Source: Psychrobacter celer (GTDB lineage: Bacteria; Pseudomonadota; Gammaproteobacteria; Pseudomonadales; Moraxellaceae). Taken from it: a DNA stretch of 64,000 nt. The notes beneath the pieces were generated by a model. That model saw only the letters and a program-made list of their open reading frames with translations, did not search any database and had not been told where the DNA came from. The translations under genes and the position numbers were made by a program. This document shows, one piece after another, positions 27,777 to 37,006 of this stretch (positions within the stretch are counted from its first letter, which is position 1; every line of letters begins with the position of its first letter). The stretch is taken from NCBI RefSeq assembly GCF_016107555.1, contig NZ_JABASU010000017.1, positions 1 to 64,000 of the forward strand. Reading direction: 5' to 3'.

Positions 27777-28400
27777 CTATGATTCATCATTGGCAGACTT
27801 GGTGATTTTTTTCACATCTTTAGGCACGCTTTTGGCCGTACCATCTACGGTAGTATGCTGTTTAAAGACATCGCCAAACGGATTTTGCGACTGCTGACCA
27901 AAGGGGTTTTGACCACCCATACCACCTGCACCGCCAAACGGGTTTTGGCCGCCCATGCCACCAAATGGGTTTTGACCGCCCATCTGTCCACCCATTTGTT
28001 TTGCCATCATTTCCATCATTTTTTGCTGGTTGTTCATGACATAGTTGTTGGCCGCATCTTTCAGCTTTTTTTGTACAGGGGGTAACACAACCAATAACGC
28101 TAGTAAATCACTGAGCACCCCTGGTATCAGTAATAAAATACCGGCTGCCGCCATTGCCACACTCTTTAGCATGGTAGACTCTTGCGGGCGCATCGCTGGA
28201 TTCATCATGCCACCTGCTTTCATCTGCTGCGCCATCGGGTTGAGCGCCGCCATGCCTTTGCGCATCAGTGACACACCGATGACAGCGGCGATGATAAACC
28301 ACATAAATACCCACCAGCCACTCATAAACTGGGCAAGCAAATACCACAGCAGCATCTCAATAATAAACCAAACAATGGCGATACCAACGATCTGACCCAT
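27777..28400 (-). CDS. FxsA-family membrane protein with NPF-repeat tail
   Basis: 207 residues from the ATG at 28400 (an upstream in-frame start at 28448 would add 16 residues). FxsA-type inner-membrane protein: hydrophobic segments at about 3-45 (VGIAIVWFIIEMLLWYLLAQ) and 80-105 (AAAGILLLIPGVLSDLLALL), the latter being the family's signature PG.(L/F)(T/S)D(I/L) region. E. coli FxsA reduces exclusion of phage T7 by F plasmids; its normal role is unknown. The C-terminal tail is unusual: about 45 residues of Gly-rich sequence with four QNPFG units separated by GGMGG-like spacers, then a Lys/Asp-rich end. The tail should be cytoplasmic or exposed and flexible. Confidence 0.82.
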   Translation of the reverse strand: MGQIVGIAIVWFIIEMLLWYLLAQFMSGWWVFMWFIIAAVIGVSLMRKGMAALNPMAQQMKAGGMMNPAMRPQESTMLKSVAMAAAGILLLIPGVLSDLLALLVVLPPVQKKLKDAANNYVMNNQQKMMEMMAKQMGGQMGGQNPFGGMGGQNPFGGAGGMGGQNPFGQQSQNPFGDVFKQHTTVDGTAKSVPKDVKKITKSANDES

Positions 28401-28553
28401 AAAGTGTCGTCCTATAAAATAAAAACCAATAAATAAAGCGCCATACAAATTAAGATGGCTAACATATGATGTATATGGGGATTGATTGCTATACTATCAA
28501 ACTTATAGCGGATTTTTAAGATATAAAACAAAATGTAAGTAAGACGGAATACT

Positions 28554-29138
28554 ATGGCAATTATTATTGGGATTGACCCAGGCTCGCGTATGACCGGTTA
28601 TGGCATCGTGCAACAAACCGGCGACAGACTGACCTATATCGATGCAGGCACCATTCGCACAGAGACTAAGGAGATGCCTGAGCGCTTAAAGCGTATTTTT
28701 AATGGGTTGACGCGTATTACTCAGCACCATCTAAAATATACTGACGAGCCAATTCATACGGCAATCGAACAAGTATTTATGGCCGAAAACCCAGACTCAG
28801 CGCTGAAGCTCGGTCAAGCCCGCGGTGCCGCCATCGCAGCGATGGTAGCACTAGACTTAGAGGTGTCGGAGTACACTGCTCGTCAGATCAAGCAGGCGGT
28901 TTGCGGCTATGGCGCAGCGGCCAAAGAGCAAGTGCAGGAGATGGTATGCCGTATACTATCGTTAGACGTCGTGCCACAGCAAGATGCCGCCGACGGCCTT
29001 GCTTGTGCGATTTGTCATGCTCACTCCAGCCATTCGATGAACAAACTGATATTAAACAGCGCCATGCGCGGGCGCGGCAGCTCTAAGAAAAAAGGCCGCT
29101 GGCGGCTAACAGAAGAAGACTTGGGCAATTTACGTTAG
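28554..29138 (+). CDS. ruvC: RuvC, Holliday junction resolvase
   Basis: 194 residues (E. coli 173). RNase H-like endonuclease that nicks Holliday junctions symmetrically. The catalytic acidic residues are visible: Asp8 in [15 protein letters not shown], the Glu in [22 protein letters not shown], and the Asp in [16 protein letters not shown]. The C-terminus adds about 20 basic residues ([13 protein letters not shown]). It is separated from ruvAB (16 kb away, opposite strand), so the classical ruvC-ruvA-ruvB operon is split. Followed by a strong terminator. Confidence 0.96.
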   Translation: MAIIIGIDPGSRMTGYGIVQQTGDRLTYIDAGTIRTETKEMPERLKRIFNGLTRITQHHLKYTDEPIHTAIEQVFMAENPDSALKLGQARGAAIAAMVALDLEVSEYTARQIKQAVCGYGAAAKEQVQEMVCRILSLDVVPQQDAADGLACAICHAHSSHSMNKLILNSAMRGRGSSKKKGRWRLTEEDLGNLR

Positions 29139-29172
29139 GTCATCAAGCTATTTGTCTACAAGTTATCAGACA

Positions 29173-29207
29173 TAAAAAAACACGCGTCATTTGAACGCGT
29201 GTTTTTT
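29173..29207. terminator. Terminator of ruvC
   Basis: Stem ACACGCGT/ACGCGTGT extended by A7 and T7 runs with a 7-nt loop. Symmetric, so it also serves the convergent lipoprotein gene. Confidence 0.9.
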
Positions 29208-29276
29208 TAAATCATTTTGGCTATCTCGCCCTCGTTTTAAATAGCCAAAACGACCAACCAACTTACTGTAAAAGCC

Positions 29277-30209
29277 TCACTCTACCACACTACTTTCTAT
29301 CACAGCATCGAGTACATAAGCGTACTCTTCACCTGTTGATACTGCGTCTTCGGTATCCAACAGATAGCGCTGGAGACGCAGCACTTCATCATGCTTGCCG
29401 TCATGCTGATAGCCTTCGATTTCGCCCGTGAACGCAGCCCATTTACCTTCACTGGTCTTGATACCTTGATCATCATAAGTGATGGGTTTGACTTGCAAAC
29501 ACTGCTGCGTCCCCTCAGCGGTGCAAGGGGCTTTTTTGGCGTTGACGGCCCAAAAGACGGTTTTTCCTTTGCTATTATATTTCGCCTGTGAGGTCAGCCG
29601 CCCTTTCCAAGTCAACGTCACCTGATCGCTGGTCACTTGCGTGAGTAAGGGCCGCTCATCTGTCGTCACGCTCAACTCACTCGTACCCTGCATCAATGTG
29701 TTCAGACGATTTTCAGCCTCATTGAGATCTTGGCAAAGCATTTGTGTACTCATGCTCTCTTCGGTGGTCAACGTATTACCCTGCAGCTGATAAACTGCGC
29801 TCATAGCATTGCAGCCAACGCTATAGCTCAAAGTGTCTTGCCCTTGATTTTGATTAAACAGTAATGATACTTGGTCTTTGATATCAGCCAGCATAGACAC
29901 TGAGGGCCCACTGCCAGCATTCTGAATATCCGATAGCGTCCAACGATAGCGCGATAGGTTTTCGATCATTTTTTGCTCTACCGTCAGCTTATCATCACGG
30001 CCATCGTCTGTATCCGTATTCTCTACATTCATCTCGTCTATTGGCGTATCGCCATCTGTTTCACTGGTTACCGCCGCTTCATGACGATCCACCGTGTCGC
30101 CATCAGCAGGCGCAGTGGATTTTTGACAAGCGCCCAACGCTAGGCTTGCTACTAGCATGCTTGGTAATAGTAGCCATTTCGAAGCGGGTTTGGCGGTTTT
30201 ACTTACCAT
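29277..30209 (-). CDS. META-domain lipoprotein with DUF4377-like C-terminus
   Basis: 310-residue precursor with a lipoprotein signal (LPSMLVASLALGAC, Cys28), so it should be lipid-anchored in the envelope. After an acidic linker (about 35-80) comes a META/HslJ-like domain (about 88-195), with YRWTLSDIQNAGSG, LSYSVGCNAMSAVYQLQGN and a MSTQMLCQDLNEAENRL helix. A second domain (about 215-305) begins FWAVNAKKAPCTAEGTQQCLQV and ends EYAYVLDAVIESSVVE, resembling DUF4377. META/DUF4377 pairs are found in envelope proteins of Moraxellaceae and relatives; HslJ is linked to heat and novobiocin resistance in E. coli. Function here is unknown. Monocistronic by position. Confidence 0.82.
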   Translation of the reverse strand: MVSKTAKPASKWLLLPSMLVASLALGACQKSTAPADGDTVDRHEAAVTSETDGDTPIDEMNVENTDTDDGRDDKLTVEQKMIENLSRYRWTLSDIQNAGSGPSVSMLADIKDQVSLLFNQNQGQDTLSYSVGCNAMSAVYQLQGNTLTTEESMSTQMLCQDLNEAENRLNTLMQGTSELSVTTDERPLLTQVTSDQVTLTWKGRLTSQAKYNSKGKTVFWAVNAKKAPCTAEGTQQCLQVKPITYDDQGIKTSEGKWAAFTGEIEGYQHDGKHDEVLRLQRYLLDTEDAVSTGEEYAYVLDAVIESSVVE

Positions 30210-30500
30210 ACAACGTACCTCTTAGTAAGCTTGGTTTCTTTTTTTGTATAAAACAGATGTGGCCAAAAAACTGTCAAATATCATTTAAGCTCTATTACAA
30301 AGCTTCTTATGCAACGTCTAAAAGCTCAGGATAGATTGCTCACTATAACGCTGTGTCTACTGTACTATGTAATAAAATGTTTATTTTTATTACATCTTTT
30401 AAAAACAGTTCCCAAATCCATGTTTTAGTGCTAGTAGTCGTGAGTTACTATCTTGCAGCTTCTATCTTGGCTTGATTATAACGCCTTATTAACACTGCAT

Positions 30501-30536
30501 AAAAAAACAGCCAATCATGAGATAGGCTGTTTTAAT
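30501..30536. terminator. Terminator downstream of GST gene
   Basis: Stem AAACAGCC (30505-30512) with GGCTGTTT (30525-30532). On the minus strand it is followed by a run of T, suited to ending transcripts of the glutathione transferase gene, with the MITE between the gene and this terminator. Confidence 0.75.
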
Positions 30537-30577
30537 TGAATACAAGCTGTCAGCAGTTGAAAGGTTAATTGAGCAGC

Positions 30578-30658
30578 TAGGGCGTGTCCTCATTTGACCA
30601 GATTTAGCCATTTTTAACCCATTTAGATTACTATCGATTGAATTGAGGACACGCCCTA
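30578..30658. mobile_element. MITE-like element, copy B (81 bp deletion form)
   Basis: Perfect 15-bp terminal repeats including flanking TA: TAGGGCGTGTCCTCA and TGAGGACACGCCCTA. The right 60 bp match copies A and C (CCAGATTTAGCCATTTTTAA onward). The left end joins it directly after CCTCATTTG, so about 93 bp of the interior is missing. The junction lies where the full copies have TTT(G) at both sides, consistent with deletion at a microhomology. Confidence 0.8.
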
Positions 30659-30708
30659 GTTAAGGATACACTTAAGAAGTAAGCAGCCGACTACTTATCA
30701 ATCTCTCA

Positions 30709-31371
30709 TCACTTACTGCCATCTACGGGCTTGGCTTTTGCCATATTTTTGATACTAAACTGCTCATTCATTTTTTGATAAAAGCGCGCTAGGTTTTCAC
30801 CTTGCTTGCTTGGGTCGACTTTAAGTATTTTGCCAAAATCTAACCCCAAGTACAGCACAATATCAGCAAAGCTTAACTGCTCACCCACGAGATAGTCGCG
30901 ACCTACTAAAGCGTTCTCAAAATAGCCCATGGCTTTGGTGGCACGGGCGATAGATGGCTGGACAAACTCAGGAACCTGCTCGACGCGCTGAGCCTTGGAA
31001 GGATGACTGTGCTGAAATGCCAGCATTAGGTTGTACAACACTTCAAGCTCAGCGATCCGGCGCATGGCGCAAACTTGCGCGCGCTGTACCACATCATTTC
31101 CCATCACAGAGCGCTCGCCATAGACGCGGTCTAGATACTCACAGACCGCTTGTGAGTCGTTGAGCACCGTCCCATCGTCTAAGGTCAAGACCGGTACCGT
31201 CTGCATCGGATTGATCTTGGTAAATTCCGCCGACATCTGCTCGTTGGCTGCAAAGTCGATATCTATCACATCGACGTCATCCATGTCATCGACATCAATC
31301 CCTTTTGATGCCAAAAGTATCAAAGCTTTACGCGGGTTTGGGGCAGTACGAGTGACGTATAGTTTTTTCAT
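30709..31371 (-). CDS. Glutathione S-transferase family protein
   Basis: 220 residues with a thioredoxin-like N-terminal domain (about 1-90) and an all-helical C-terminal domain. The N-terminus reads MKKLYVTRTAPNPRKALILL; the glutathione-binding turn is MQTVPVLTLDDGTVLNDSQAVCEYLD (cis-Pro after VP, then the (D/N)S pair). The C-terminal domain has the GST capping motif as YLVGEQLSFADIVLYL. The acidic stretch DVDDMDDVDVIDIDF after the first helix is unusual. Substrate unknown; bacterial GSTs of this kind detoxify electrophiles or recycle thiols. An AAGGAG site precedes the ATG at 31371. Confidence 0.88.
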   Translation of the reverse strand: MKKLYVTRTAPNPRKALILLASKGIDVDDMDDVDVIDIDFAANEQMSAEFTKINPMQTVPVLTLDDGTVLNDSQAVCEYLDRVYGERSVMGNDVVQRAQVCAMRRIAELEVLYNLMLAFQHSHPSKAQRVEQVPEFVQPSIARATKAMGYFENALVGRDYLVGEQLSFADIVLYLGLDFGKILKVDPSKQGENLARFYQKMNEQFSIKNMAKAKPVDGSK

Positions 31372-31602
31372 AATAAACTCCTTGTAAAATAGATAGATAA
31401 CGATTTAGCGCTGCCAGCCATTATTGTAATGAGTAACGAGCCTTGCTGAGCATTCGTATTGAGTGGCTACGACCCACTCAAATCTGGCTCACATTCTGAC
31501 GCTTTATTATAGTTATAGCTTACTCAGCGCACCATAGCAAAGCTTTCTTGTCTTTTGTCACGGCAGAGGCCTAAAGCTAGATAAATACGATGATTGAGAT
31601 AT

Positions 31603-31638
31603 AAAAAAAGCCTCACAACTTTACGTCGTGAGACTTTG
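31603..31638 (-). terminator. Terminator of the peroxiredoxin gene
   Basis: Stem with one bulge (AAAG-CTCAC with GTGAG-CTTT, 31607-31616 and 31628-31637), followed on the minus strand by a T-run. Confidence 0.65.
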
Positions 31639-31666
31639 TATCATGCGACTTGCCATTCACTGCCAC

Positions 31667-32305
31667 TTATTTATTAGGGGCAGGTGTGGTACGTAGATAG
31701 GGCTTAATTTCTGTATGGCCTTTTGGATAGTTGGCAGGGATGTCTTCGTTTTTGACACTTGGCGGGATGATCACATCGTCGCCATCTTTCCAATCGACTG
31801 GTGTGGCAACATTATATTCATCAGACAACTGTAGCGCATCGATGACCCGAACGATCTCATCAAAGTTACGACCACAGCTGGCTGGATAGGTCAGGGTCAG
31901 ACGTACTTTTTTGTTTGGATCAATGATAAACACGCTGCGAACTGTCGCGGTGTTATCAGCATTTGGGTGAATCATGTCATACAAATCCGCAACCGTGCGA
32001 TCAGAGTCTGCAATGATAGGGAATTTCACCGCAGCGCCTTGTGTCTCTTCGATGTCGCTGACCCAGCCTTTGTGATCTTCTAAGCCGTCCACTGACAAAG
32101 CAATCGGCTTGACATTGCGTTTTTGGAACTCACCGCCCAATGCAGCGGTGCGGCCAAGCTCAGTAGTACAAACTGGCGTATAGTCGGCAGGATGCGAAAA
32201 TAATACCACCCAGCTATCACCCGCCCAATCATAAAAATTGATATCACCCTCTGTGGTGGTTGCATCAAAGTTTGGTGCGGTGTCGCCTAAACGTAAATGT
32301 GCCAT
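31667..32305 (-). CDS. 1-Cys peroxiredoxin (Prx6 type)
   Basis: 212 residues of the AhpC/TSA superfamily. The peroxidatic Cys lies in HPADYTPVCTTELGR (about residues 36-50), with the conserved Pro/Thr and the later Arg (SCGRNFDEIVRVIDALQ). There is no resolving Cys pair of the 2-Cys type; the C-terminal extension (YNVATPVDWKDGDDVIIPP onward) is that of Prx6. It reduces H2O2 and alkyl hydroperoxides using an external thiol. It is next to a glutathione transferase on the same strand, and glutathione-linked recycling is known for Prx6, so the neighbourhood is suggestive. An AAGGAA site precedes the ATG. Confidence 0.92.
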   Translation of the reverse strand: MAHLRLGDTAPNFDATTTEGDINFYDWAGDSWVVLFSHPADYTPVCTTELGRTAALGGEFQKRNVKPIALSVDGLEDHKGWVSDIEETQGAAVKFPIIADSDRTVADLYDMIHPNADNTATVRSVFIIDPNKKVRLTLTYPASCGRNFDEIVRVIDALQLSDEYNVATPVDWKDGDDVIIPPSVKNEDIPANYPKGHTEIKPYLRTTPAPNK

Positions 32306-32683
32306 ACTAAATTCCTTATTTATATGAATGATGAGCGCCGATCTTACTGTCTTATGCGCCCTATTATTATAAACCGATTATTGCAATGTGCGAGACGGTT
32401 TGATCATTTGCTTATCCCGTCTAGTGCATCAATAAAAACTCACTTTATAGTACCAAACTGGTTATGAATGTCTTGTGAAGGATTGTAATGCGCTTATTCC
32501 ATTTATCACTAAATAAACCAGTATATAGGTAGCATAGCGCATTAAACTACCATGCCTGTATCCCACAAGCAAAATTCATAAAAACCCACCCCTAGCGCAC
32601 TAGAGATGGGTCAGTATAAAAGGACAATGATTTGACATAATAATTTGACGTTAAGCCCTAAGGGCAAGCTCAAAGGCTATGCA
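32306..32683. other. Spacer between peroxiredoxin and glnS
   Basis: Holds the glnS terminator (32577-32613) and the peroxiredoxin promoter region. No OxyR-type operator was recognised and no gene is present. Confidence 0.45.
32577..32613 (-). terminator. Terminator of glnS
   Basis: Twelve-pair stem (ACCCACCCCTAG at 32584-32595 with CTAGAGATGGGT at 32600-32611, two G-U pairs) and a T-run on the minus strand. Confidence 0.8.
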
Positions 32684-34411
32684 TTAAGCTGGCTTATAAC
32701 TGTCGCGTAAGCTGACGATTTGGTTAAATACCGGCTTGTCACTGGTGTGCTCTTCGCTATCGGCGATGAAGTAACCTTCACGCTCAAACTGAAAGCGCGT
32801 GCCAGCATCTGCGTTGGCAAGTGACGGCTCAACCACTGCTGCAAGCTCAGTCAATGAATTGGGATTGAGTACTTGATGCACATCACTGGCACTACCTGGG
32901 TCCTCGACACTAAATAACTGCTCATACATACGCACGGTCGCAGGCACGCCAAGGCTGGCTGATACCCAATGAATCACGCCTTTGACTTTGCGGCCTTCAG
33001 GGTTGTTGCCCAATGTCGCAGGATCAATCGTCGCTTTTAGCTCAGTCACATTACCAGCATCGTCCGTAATGTGCTCAGTCACGGCCAGCACATAGGTGTT
33101 ACGCAGGCGGATTTCTGGCTTTGCTGGTGACAGGCGCTTATAACCGGCTGGCGGCTCAATCTCATAGTCGCCTTGGTCGATATAAAGGGTTTCGGTAAAT
33201 GGAATCTCACGCTCACCCATATCGATGTTGGGATGTTTTGGCTGCTTGAGCCATAGAGTCTGAGCGTCTTCATCCCAGCGCGCATTGACGCTATCAGCCT
33301 TTTGTGACTCCCAGCTGCTAACCGCATCGCTAAAGTTAGTAATCGTCACTTTTAACGGCTTAAGCACCGCCATGCCGCGCGCGGTCGTCGTCTCGAGTGA
33401 TTGACGAATGCTAAATTCTAATAGACGAAAATCAACAACGCTGTCGACTTTGGTCACGCCAACGCGCTCACAGAAATCGCGCAAACCCTCTGGCGTATAA
33501 CCACGGCGGCGCATACCTGCGATGGTCGGCATACGCGGGTCATCCCAGCCGCTCACCACCCCTTCATCGACCAACTGTTTGAGCTTGCGCTTACTGGTCA
33601 TGGTGTGGTCGACATTTAAGCGACTAAACTCATACTGATGCGGCGGCACCTCAAAGCCGATTTTTTCTACCGTCCAATCATAAAACGGACGATGGTCTTC
33701 AAACTCCAGTGTACACAACGAATGAGTAATACCTTCGAGCGCATCAGAGAGCGGATGGGCAAAGTCATACATCGGATAGATGCACCATTTATCGCCGGTT
33801 TGATGATGCGCTTGGTGCATAACGCGGTAGATGACAGGGTCACGCATGTTCATGTTTGGGCTGGCCATATCAATCTTGGCACGTAGCACCGCTTCGCCTT
33901 CGGCAAACTTGCCGTCTTTCATCTCATTAAAGCGCGCTAAGTTTTCTGCGACACTAGCATCACGCTGCGGTGATGGCGTACCTGCCTCATTAAATGAGCC
34001 ACGGTTGTCGCGGATTTGTTCAGGCGACTGCAAATCCACATAAGCGTCGCCCTGCTCAATAAGCTGCACCGCCCACGCATAGAGCTGATCAAAATAACCT
34101 GAGGCATGATGCGCCTCGCCTGCCCACTCAAACCCAAGCCATTTGACATCGTTTTCGATATTGTCGATGAAGTCTTGTTTTTCTGCCGTTGGGTTGGTGT
34201 CATCAAAACGCAAATTACAGACCCCGCCAAACTCCTCAGCAATACCAAAGTTTAGACAGATTGATTTGACATGACCTAAGTGCAAATAGCCGTTTGGTTC
34301 AGGGGGAAATCTCGTTACGATTTGGGGGTATTTTTGCGCCTTAATATCATCACGAATGATATTACGAATAAAGTCGTTTTTTTGTGCATTATTGCTTGAG
34401 TGCTCACTCAT
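32684..34411 (-). CDS. glnS: Glutaminyl-tRNA synthetase
   Basis: 575 residues (E. coli 554). Class I synthetase that charges tRNA-Gln. The HIGH motif appears as PPEPNGYLHLGHVKSICLNFG (about 36-56). The KMSKS loop is a variant, DHTMTSKRKLKQLVDEG. The GlnRS-specific region RMPTIAGMRRRGYTPEGLRDFC and the two C-terminal beta-barrel anticodon domains (from about residue 350) are present, distinguishing it from GltX. The ATG at 34411 follows an AGGAGC site. Divergent from ppiB. Confidence 0.97.
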   Translation of the reverse strand: MSEHSSNNAQKNDFIRNIIRDDIKAQKYPQIVTRFPPEPNGYLHLGHVKSICLNFGIAEEFGGVCNLRFDDTNPTAEKQDFIDNIENDVKWLGFEWAGEAHHASGYFDQLYAWAVQLIEQGDAYVDLQSPEQIRDNRGSFNEAGTPSPQRDASVAENLARFNEMKDGKFAEGEAVLRAKIDMASPNMNMRDPVIYRVMHQAHHQTGDKWCIYPMYDFAHPLSDALEGITHSLCTLEFEDHRPFYDWTVEKIGFEVPPHQYEFSRLNVDHTMTSKRKLKQLVDEGVVSGWDDPRMPTIAGMRRRGYTPEGLRDFCERVGVTKVDSVVDFRLLEFSIRQSLETTTARGMAVLKPLKVTITNFSDAVSSWESQKADSVNARWDEDAQTLWLKQPKHPNIDMGEREIPFTETLYIDQGDYEIEPPAGYKRLSPAKPEIRLRNTYVLAVTEHITDDAGNVTELKATIDPATLGNNPEGRKVKGVIHWVSASLGVPATVRMYEQLFSVEDPGSASDVHQVLNPNSLTELAAVVEPSLANADAGTRFQFEREGYFIADSEEHTSDKPVFNQIVSLRDSYKPA

Positions 34412-34652
34412 TACTCATTGCTCCTAGCGCAAGTATTCAGCGCGTGTTACCACGCTCAAAAATGATAAATTAAAAAAGACTGATAAAAGATAACGTTGCG
34501 TTATTCTATCAGCTTTTGCAAAGCCATTAACAGCCTGATACATGACAGACGACAAAAAAGCCGTTAGACTAGCCATAACTTTTTAACCACCCACTTTTAA
34601 CCACCACTTGACAGCGTCATTTAAGGCGCTGCAATCAAAAAAGGAATATCAC

Positions 34653-35168
34653 ATGGTAGACATGCCGCCAGTAGTAGAACTAGACACCAATATGGGTGCG
34701 ATCGTCATCGAACTCAACGAAGAAAAAGCACCAAAAACCGTAGAAAACTTCTTAAACTACGTAAAATCTGGCCATTATGACGGCACGATTTTTCATCGCA
34801 TCATCGATGGCTTTATGATTCAAGGCGGCGGTATGGACGCTGAGATGAATGAAAAATCAACCAATGCTCCTATCGAAAACGAAGCGGACAATGGCCTAAA
34901 GAATGACAAAGGCACTATCGCCATGGCGCGTACGCAAGATCCGCATTCAGCGACCAGCCAATTCTTTATCAATGTCAAAGACAATGACTTCCTCAACCAC
35001 TCTGGCAAAAACATGCAAGGCTGGGGTTATACAGTATTTGGTAAAGTCACCAGCGGTATGGATGTCATCGACAAAATGCGCGGCGTACCAACCGGTCGCT
35101 TCGGCATGCATGCTGATGTGCCAAAAGAGCCTGTCGTTATCAACTCTGCGACCATCGTTTCTCAGTAG
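34653..35168 (+). CDS. ppiB: Cytoplasmic peptidyl-prolyl cis-trans isomerase (cyclophilin)
   Basis: 171 residues from the ATG at 34653, chosen for its AAAAGGAAT ribosome site; the upstream TTG at 34608 is not needed. Cyclophilin fold: [41 protein letters not shown] with catalytic Arg/Phe/Gln, and [19 protein letters not shown]. No signal peptide, so it acts in the cytoplasm as PpiB does. lpxH follows 57 bp later on the same strand, as commonly seen (ppiB-lpxH). Confidence 0.94.
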   Translation: MVDMPPVVELDTNMGAIVIELNEEKAPKTVENFLNYVKSGHYDGTIFHRIIDGFMIQGGGMDAEMNEKSTNAPIENEADNGLKNDKGTIAMARTQDPHSATSQFFINVKDNDFLNHSGKNMQGWGYTVFGKVTSGMDVIDKMRGVPTGRFGMHADVPKEPVVINSATIVSQ

Positions 35169-35225
35169 GTCGTGATAAGTAAGTGTTACTGATAGTCTGA
35201 CAATAGACGACAAGGATTATGATAA

Positions 35226-36068
35226 ATGCAAACGTTTAATCATCTGATAACGACCCGCCCACATGAGGTGCGGCAAGTATTCATCAGCGATTTGCATTTA
35301 TCGCCAGAGGAGCCTGCCTTAGTGCAGGCTTTTTTGGCGCTACTTGATGACTGTCTGGCCCTGCCCGTCCTCAAACGCTTGTTTATCTTAGGCGATTGGT
35401 TTGAAGTCTGGATCGGTGATGACGCTTATTTGGCGTTATCAGATGACGCGCGCCAAACCCACTGGCTCACCCCGCTTATCGCTAAATTAAAACAACTGCG
35501 CATCAATGGCTGTGAGATATTGGTGATGCATGGCAATCGTGATTTTCTGCTAGGTCAGCCGTTTTGCAACCTGTTTGGCGGGGAGCTGATTGATGAGCCG
35601 CATATGTTAACCATCGGGCAGCAACACTACCGTCTCGAGCATGGCGACGCGCTCTGTACCGATGATAAAAAATATCAGTTTTTTCGTAAAATCATGCGCA
35701 ACCGTCTGACCCAGTGGTATCTGCTCAATAAATCCTTAAAAAAACGCTTGGCCATCGCGGAAAAAATGCGCCAAAAAAGCCAACACAACAACGCCAATAA
35801 GGCCGCTCATATTATGGATGTCAACGATGAGGCGGTAATACAAGCCGTGGCTAATAGCGATGCGCTACTACATGGTCATACCCATCGCCCAGATACCCAT
35901 CAAGCAACGACAGATAAAAAACGCTACGTGCTGGGTGATTGGCGGCTGCTAAATAAAGATACCCGTAAACCAACCGTCAGCGCAGTGATTGGTGTGATGA
36001 TCGCTAATGCACACTCAGATAGCAATAAAGCTAACTTTGAATTGGTTGAATTTAGCTCACTGGTCTAG
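35226..36068 (+). CDS. lpxH: LpxH, UDP-2,3-diacylglucosamine diphosphatase
   Basis: 280 residues (E. coli 240). Mn-dependent calcineurin-like phosphoesterase producing lipid X from UDP-2,3-diacyl-GlcN in lipid A synthesis. Metal motifs in order: FISDLHLS (DxH), ILGDWFEVWIGDD (GD), VMHGNRDFLLG (GNHD variant GNRD, typical of LpxH), LEHGDALCTDD and LLHGHTHRPDTH. Relative to E. coli there is an additional C-terminal tail. A second lipid A gene (LpxL-type) lies at 51968. Convergent with orn across a perfect terminator. Confidence 0.94.
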   Translation: MQTFNHLITTRPHEVRQVFISDLHLSPEEPALVQAFLALLDDCLALPVLKRLFILGDWFEVWIGDDAYLALSDDARQTHWLTPLIAKLKQLRINGCEILVMHGNRDFLLGQPFCNLFGGELIDEPHMLTIGQQHYRLEHGDALCTDDKKYQFFRKIMRNRLTQWYLLNKSLKKRLAIAEKMRQKSQHNNANKAAHIMDVNDEAVIQAVANSDALLHGHTHRPDTHQATTDKKRYVLGDWRLLNKDTRKPTVSAVIGVMIANAHSDSNKANFELVEFSSLV

Positions 36069-36113
36069 CTTATTTTTTACAAACCAAACGATGTCATAAA
36101 ATGATGTAATAGG

Positions 36114-36149
36114 ATAAAGGGTCTGCTAACTATTTAGCAGACCCTTTAT
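36114..36149. terminator. Bidirectional terminator between lpxH and orn
   Basis: Perfect 16-bp stem (36114-36129 with 36134-36149; GGGTCTGCTAA core) with a 4-nt loop. Confidence 0.9.
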
Positions 36150-36211
36150 AATTGGCTATTCACTTATTAAGTGCAAGATCATTACTTATCGAGCTTAACT
36201 TATCAATCTTA

Positions 36212-36799
36212 TTAAGGCATGAGTTTAAAAAAGTGCTGACGATAATGCTTAAGCTCACGAATAGAATCGCGGATATCATCTAACGCGAGATGGCTGCCGC
36301 CCTTTTCAAAGTTTTTTAAGATATCAGGGCGCCAGCGAAAGCACAGCTCTTTAATCGATGACACGTCAAGGTTGCGATAATGAAAGAACCGCTCCAGCTC
36401 TGGCATTTGCCGCGCCAAAAAGCGACGATCTTGACAGATCGAGTTACCGCACATCGGCGACTTACCGCTATCGACCCATTTATTCAAAAACTTAATGGTT
36501 TCCGCTTCAGCCTCTGCCAGCGTCACCTTACTACGGCGCACCCGATCGATCAGACCCGACTGACCATGTTGCTTGGTGTTCCAGTCATCCATTTTGTTTA
36601 ATATCTGATCGGATACTTTAATCGCAAACACCGGCCCTTCTGCAAGGACGTTTAAATCTTCGTCAGTGACGACAGTGGCAATCTCGATAATCTCATCGTT
36701 TAAGGTGTCAAGTCCGGTCATCTCTAAGTCAATCCATACCAACCCTTTTTTGCCTTGATTTTTGATCTTAATTTTATTGGGATGGTCGCCGGTAGTCAT
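36212..36799 (-). CDS. orn: Oligoribonuclease
   Basis: 195 residues from the ATG at 36799 (in-frame upstream codons to 36832 add little). DEDDh 3'-5' exonuclease that finishes RNA degradation and cleaves pGpG and other short RNAs. ExoI has Asp/Glu in [21 protein letters not shown]; ExoII in [13 protein letters not shown]; ExoIII in [17 protein letters not shown] with the catalytic His and Asp. It has a short basic N-terminal extension (about 12 residues) relative to the E. coli enzyme. It diverges from rsgA, the orn-rsgA pairing being common in gammaproteobacteria. Confidence 0.96.
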   Translation of the reverse strand: MTTGDHPNKIKIKNQGKKGLVWIDLEMTGLDTLNDEIIEIATVVTDEDLNVLAEGPVFAIKVSDQILNKMDDWNTKQHGQSGLIDRVRRSKVTLAEAEAETIKFLNKWVDSGKSPMCGNSICQDRRFLARQMPELERFFHYRNLDVSSIKELCFRWRPDILKNFEKGGSHLALDDIRDSIRELKHYRQHFFKLMP

Positions 36800-37006
36800 A
36801 AAATATCCTATGGTCAATAATGTTTGGAGCAAGTTGTTATATAAAAAGTGCCGTTTTATCTACGGTGACAAGATGAGGGCTTGGGATTTAACAGTGCCAA
36901 ATCAGCCCTGATATTACAAAACCACTATCTGCCACGGACGGTTTAGGCTGTATGTTAGCAAATTTTCACGCTACACTTAGCAATATTTTTATAATAGGTC
37001 AAAACC

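Larger units (their letters stand above)
30210..30708. other. Spacer between META lipoprotein and GST genes
   Basis: 499 bp without a gene. It holds the lipoprotein promoter region, a bidirectional terminator (30501-30536) and MITE copy B (30578-30658). Confidence 0.6.
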
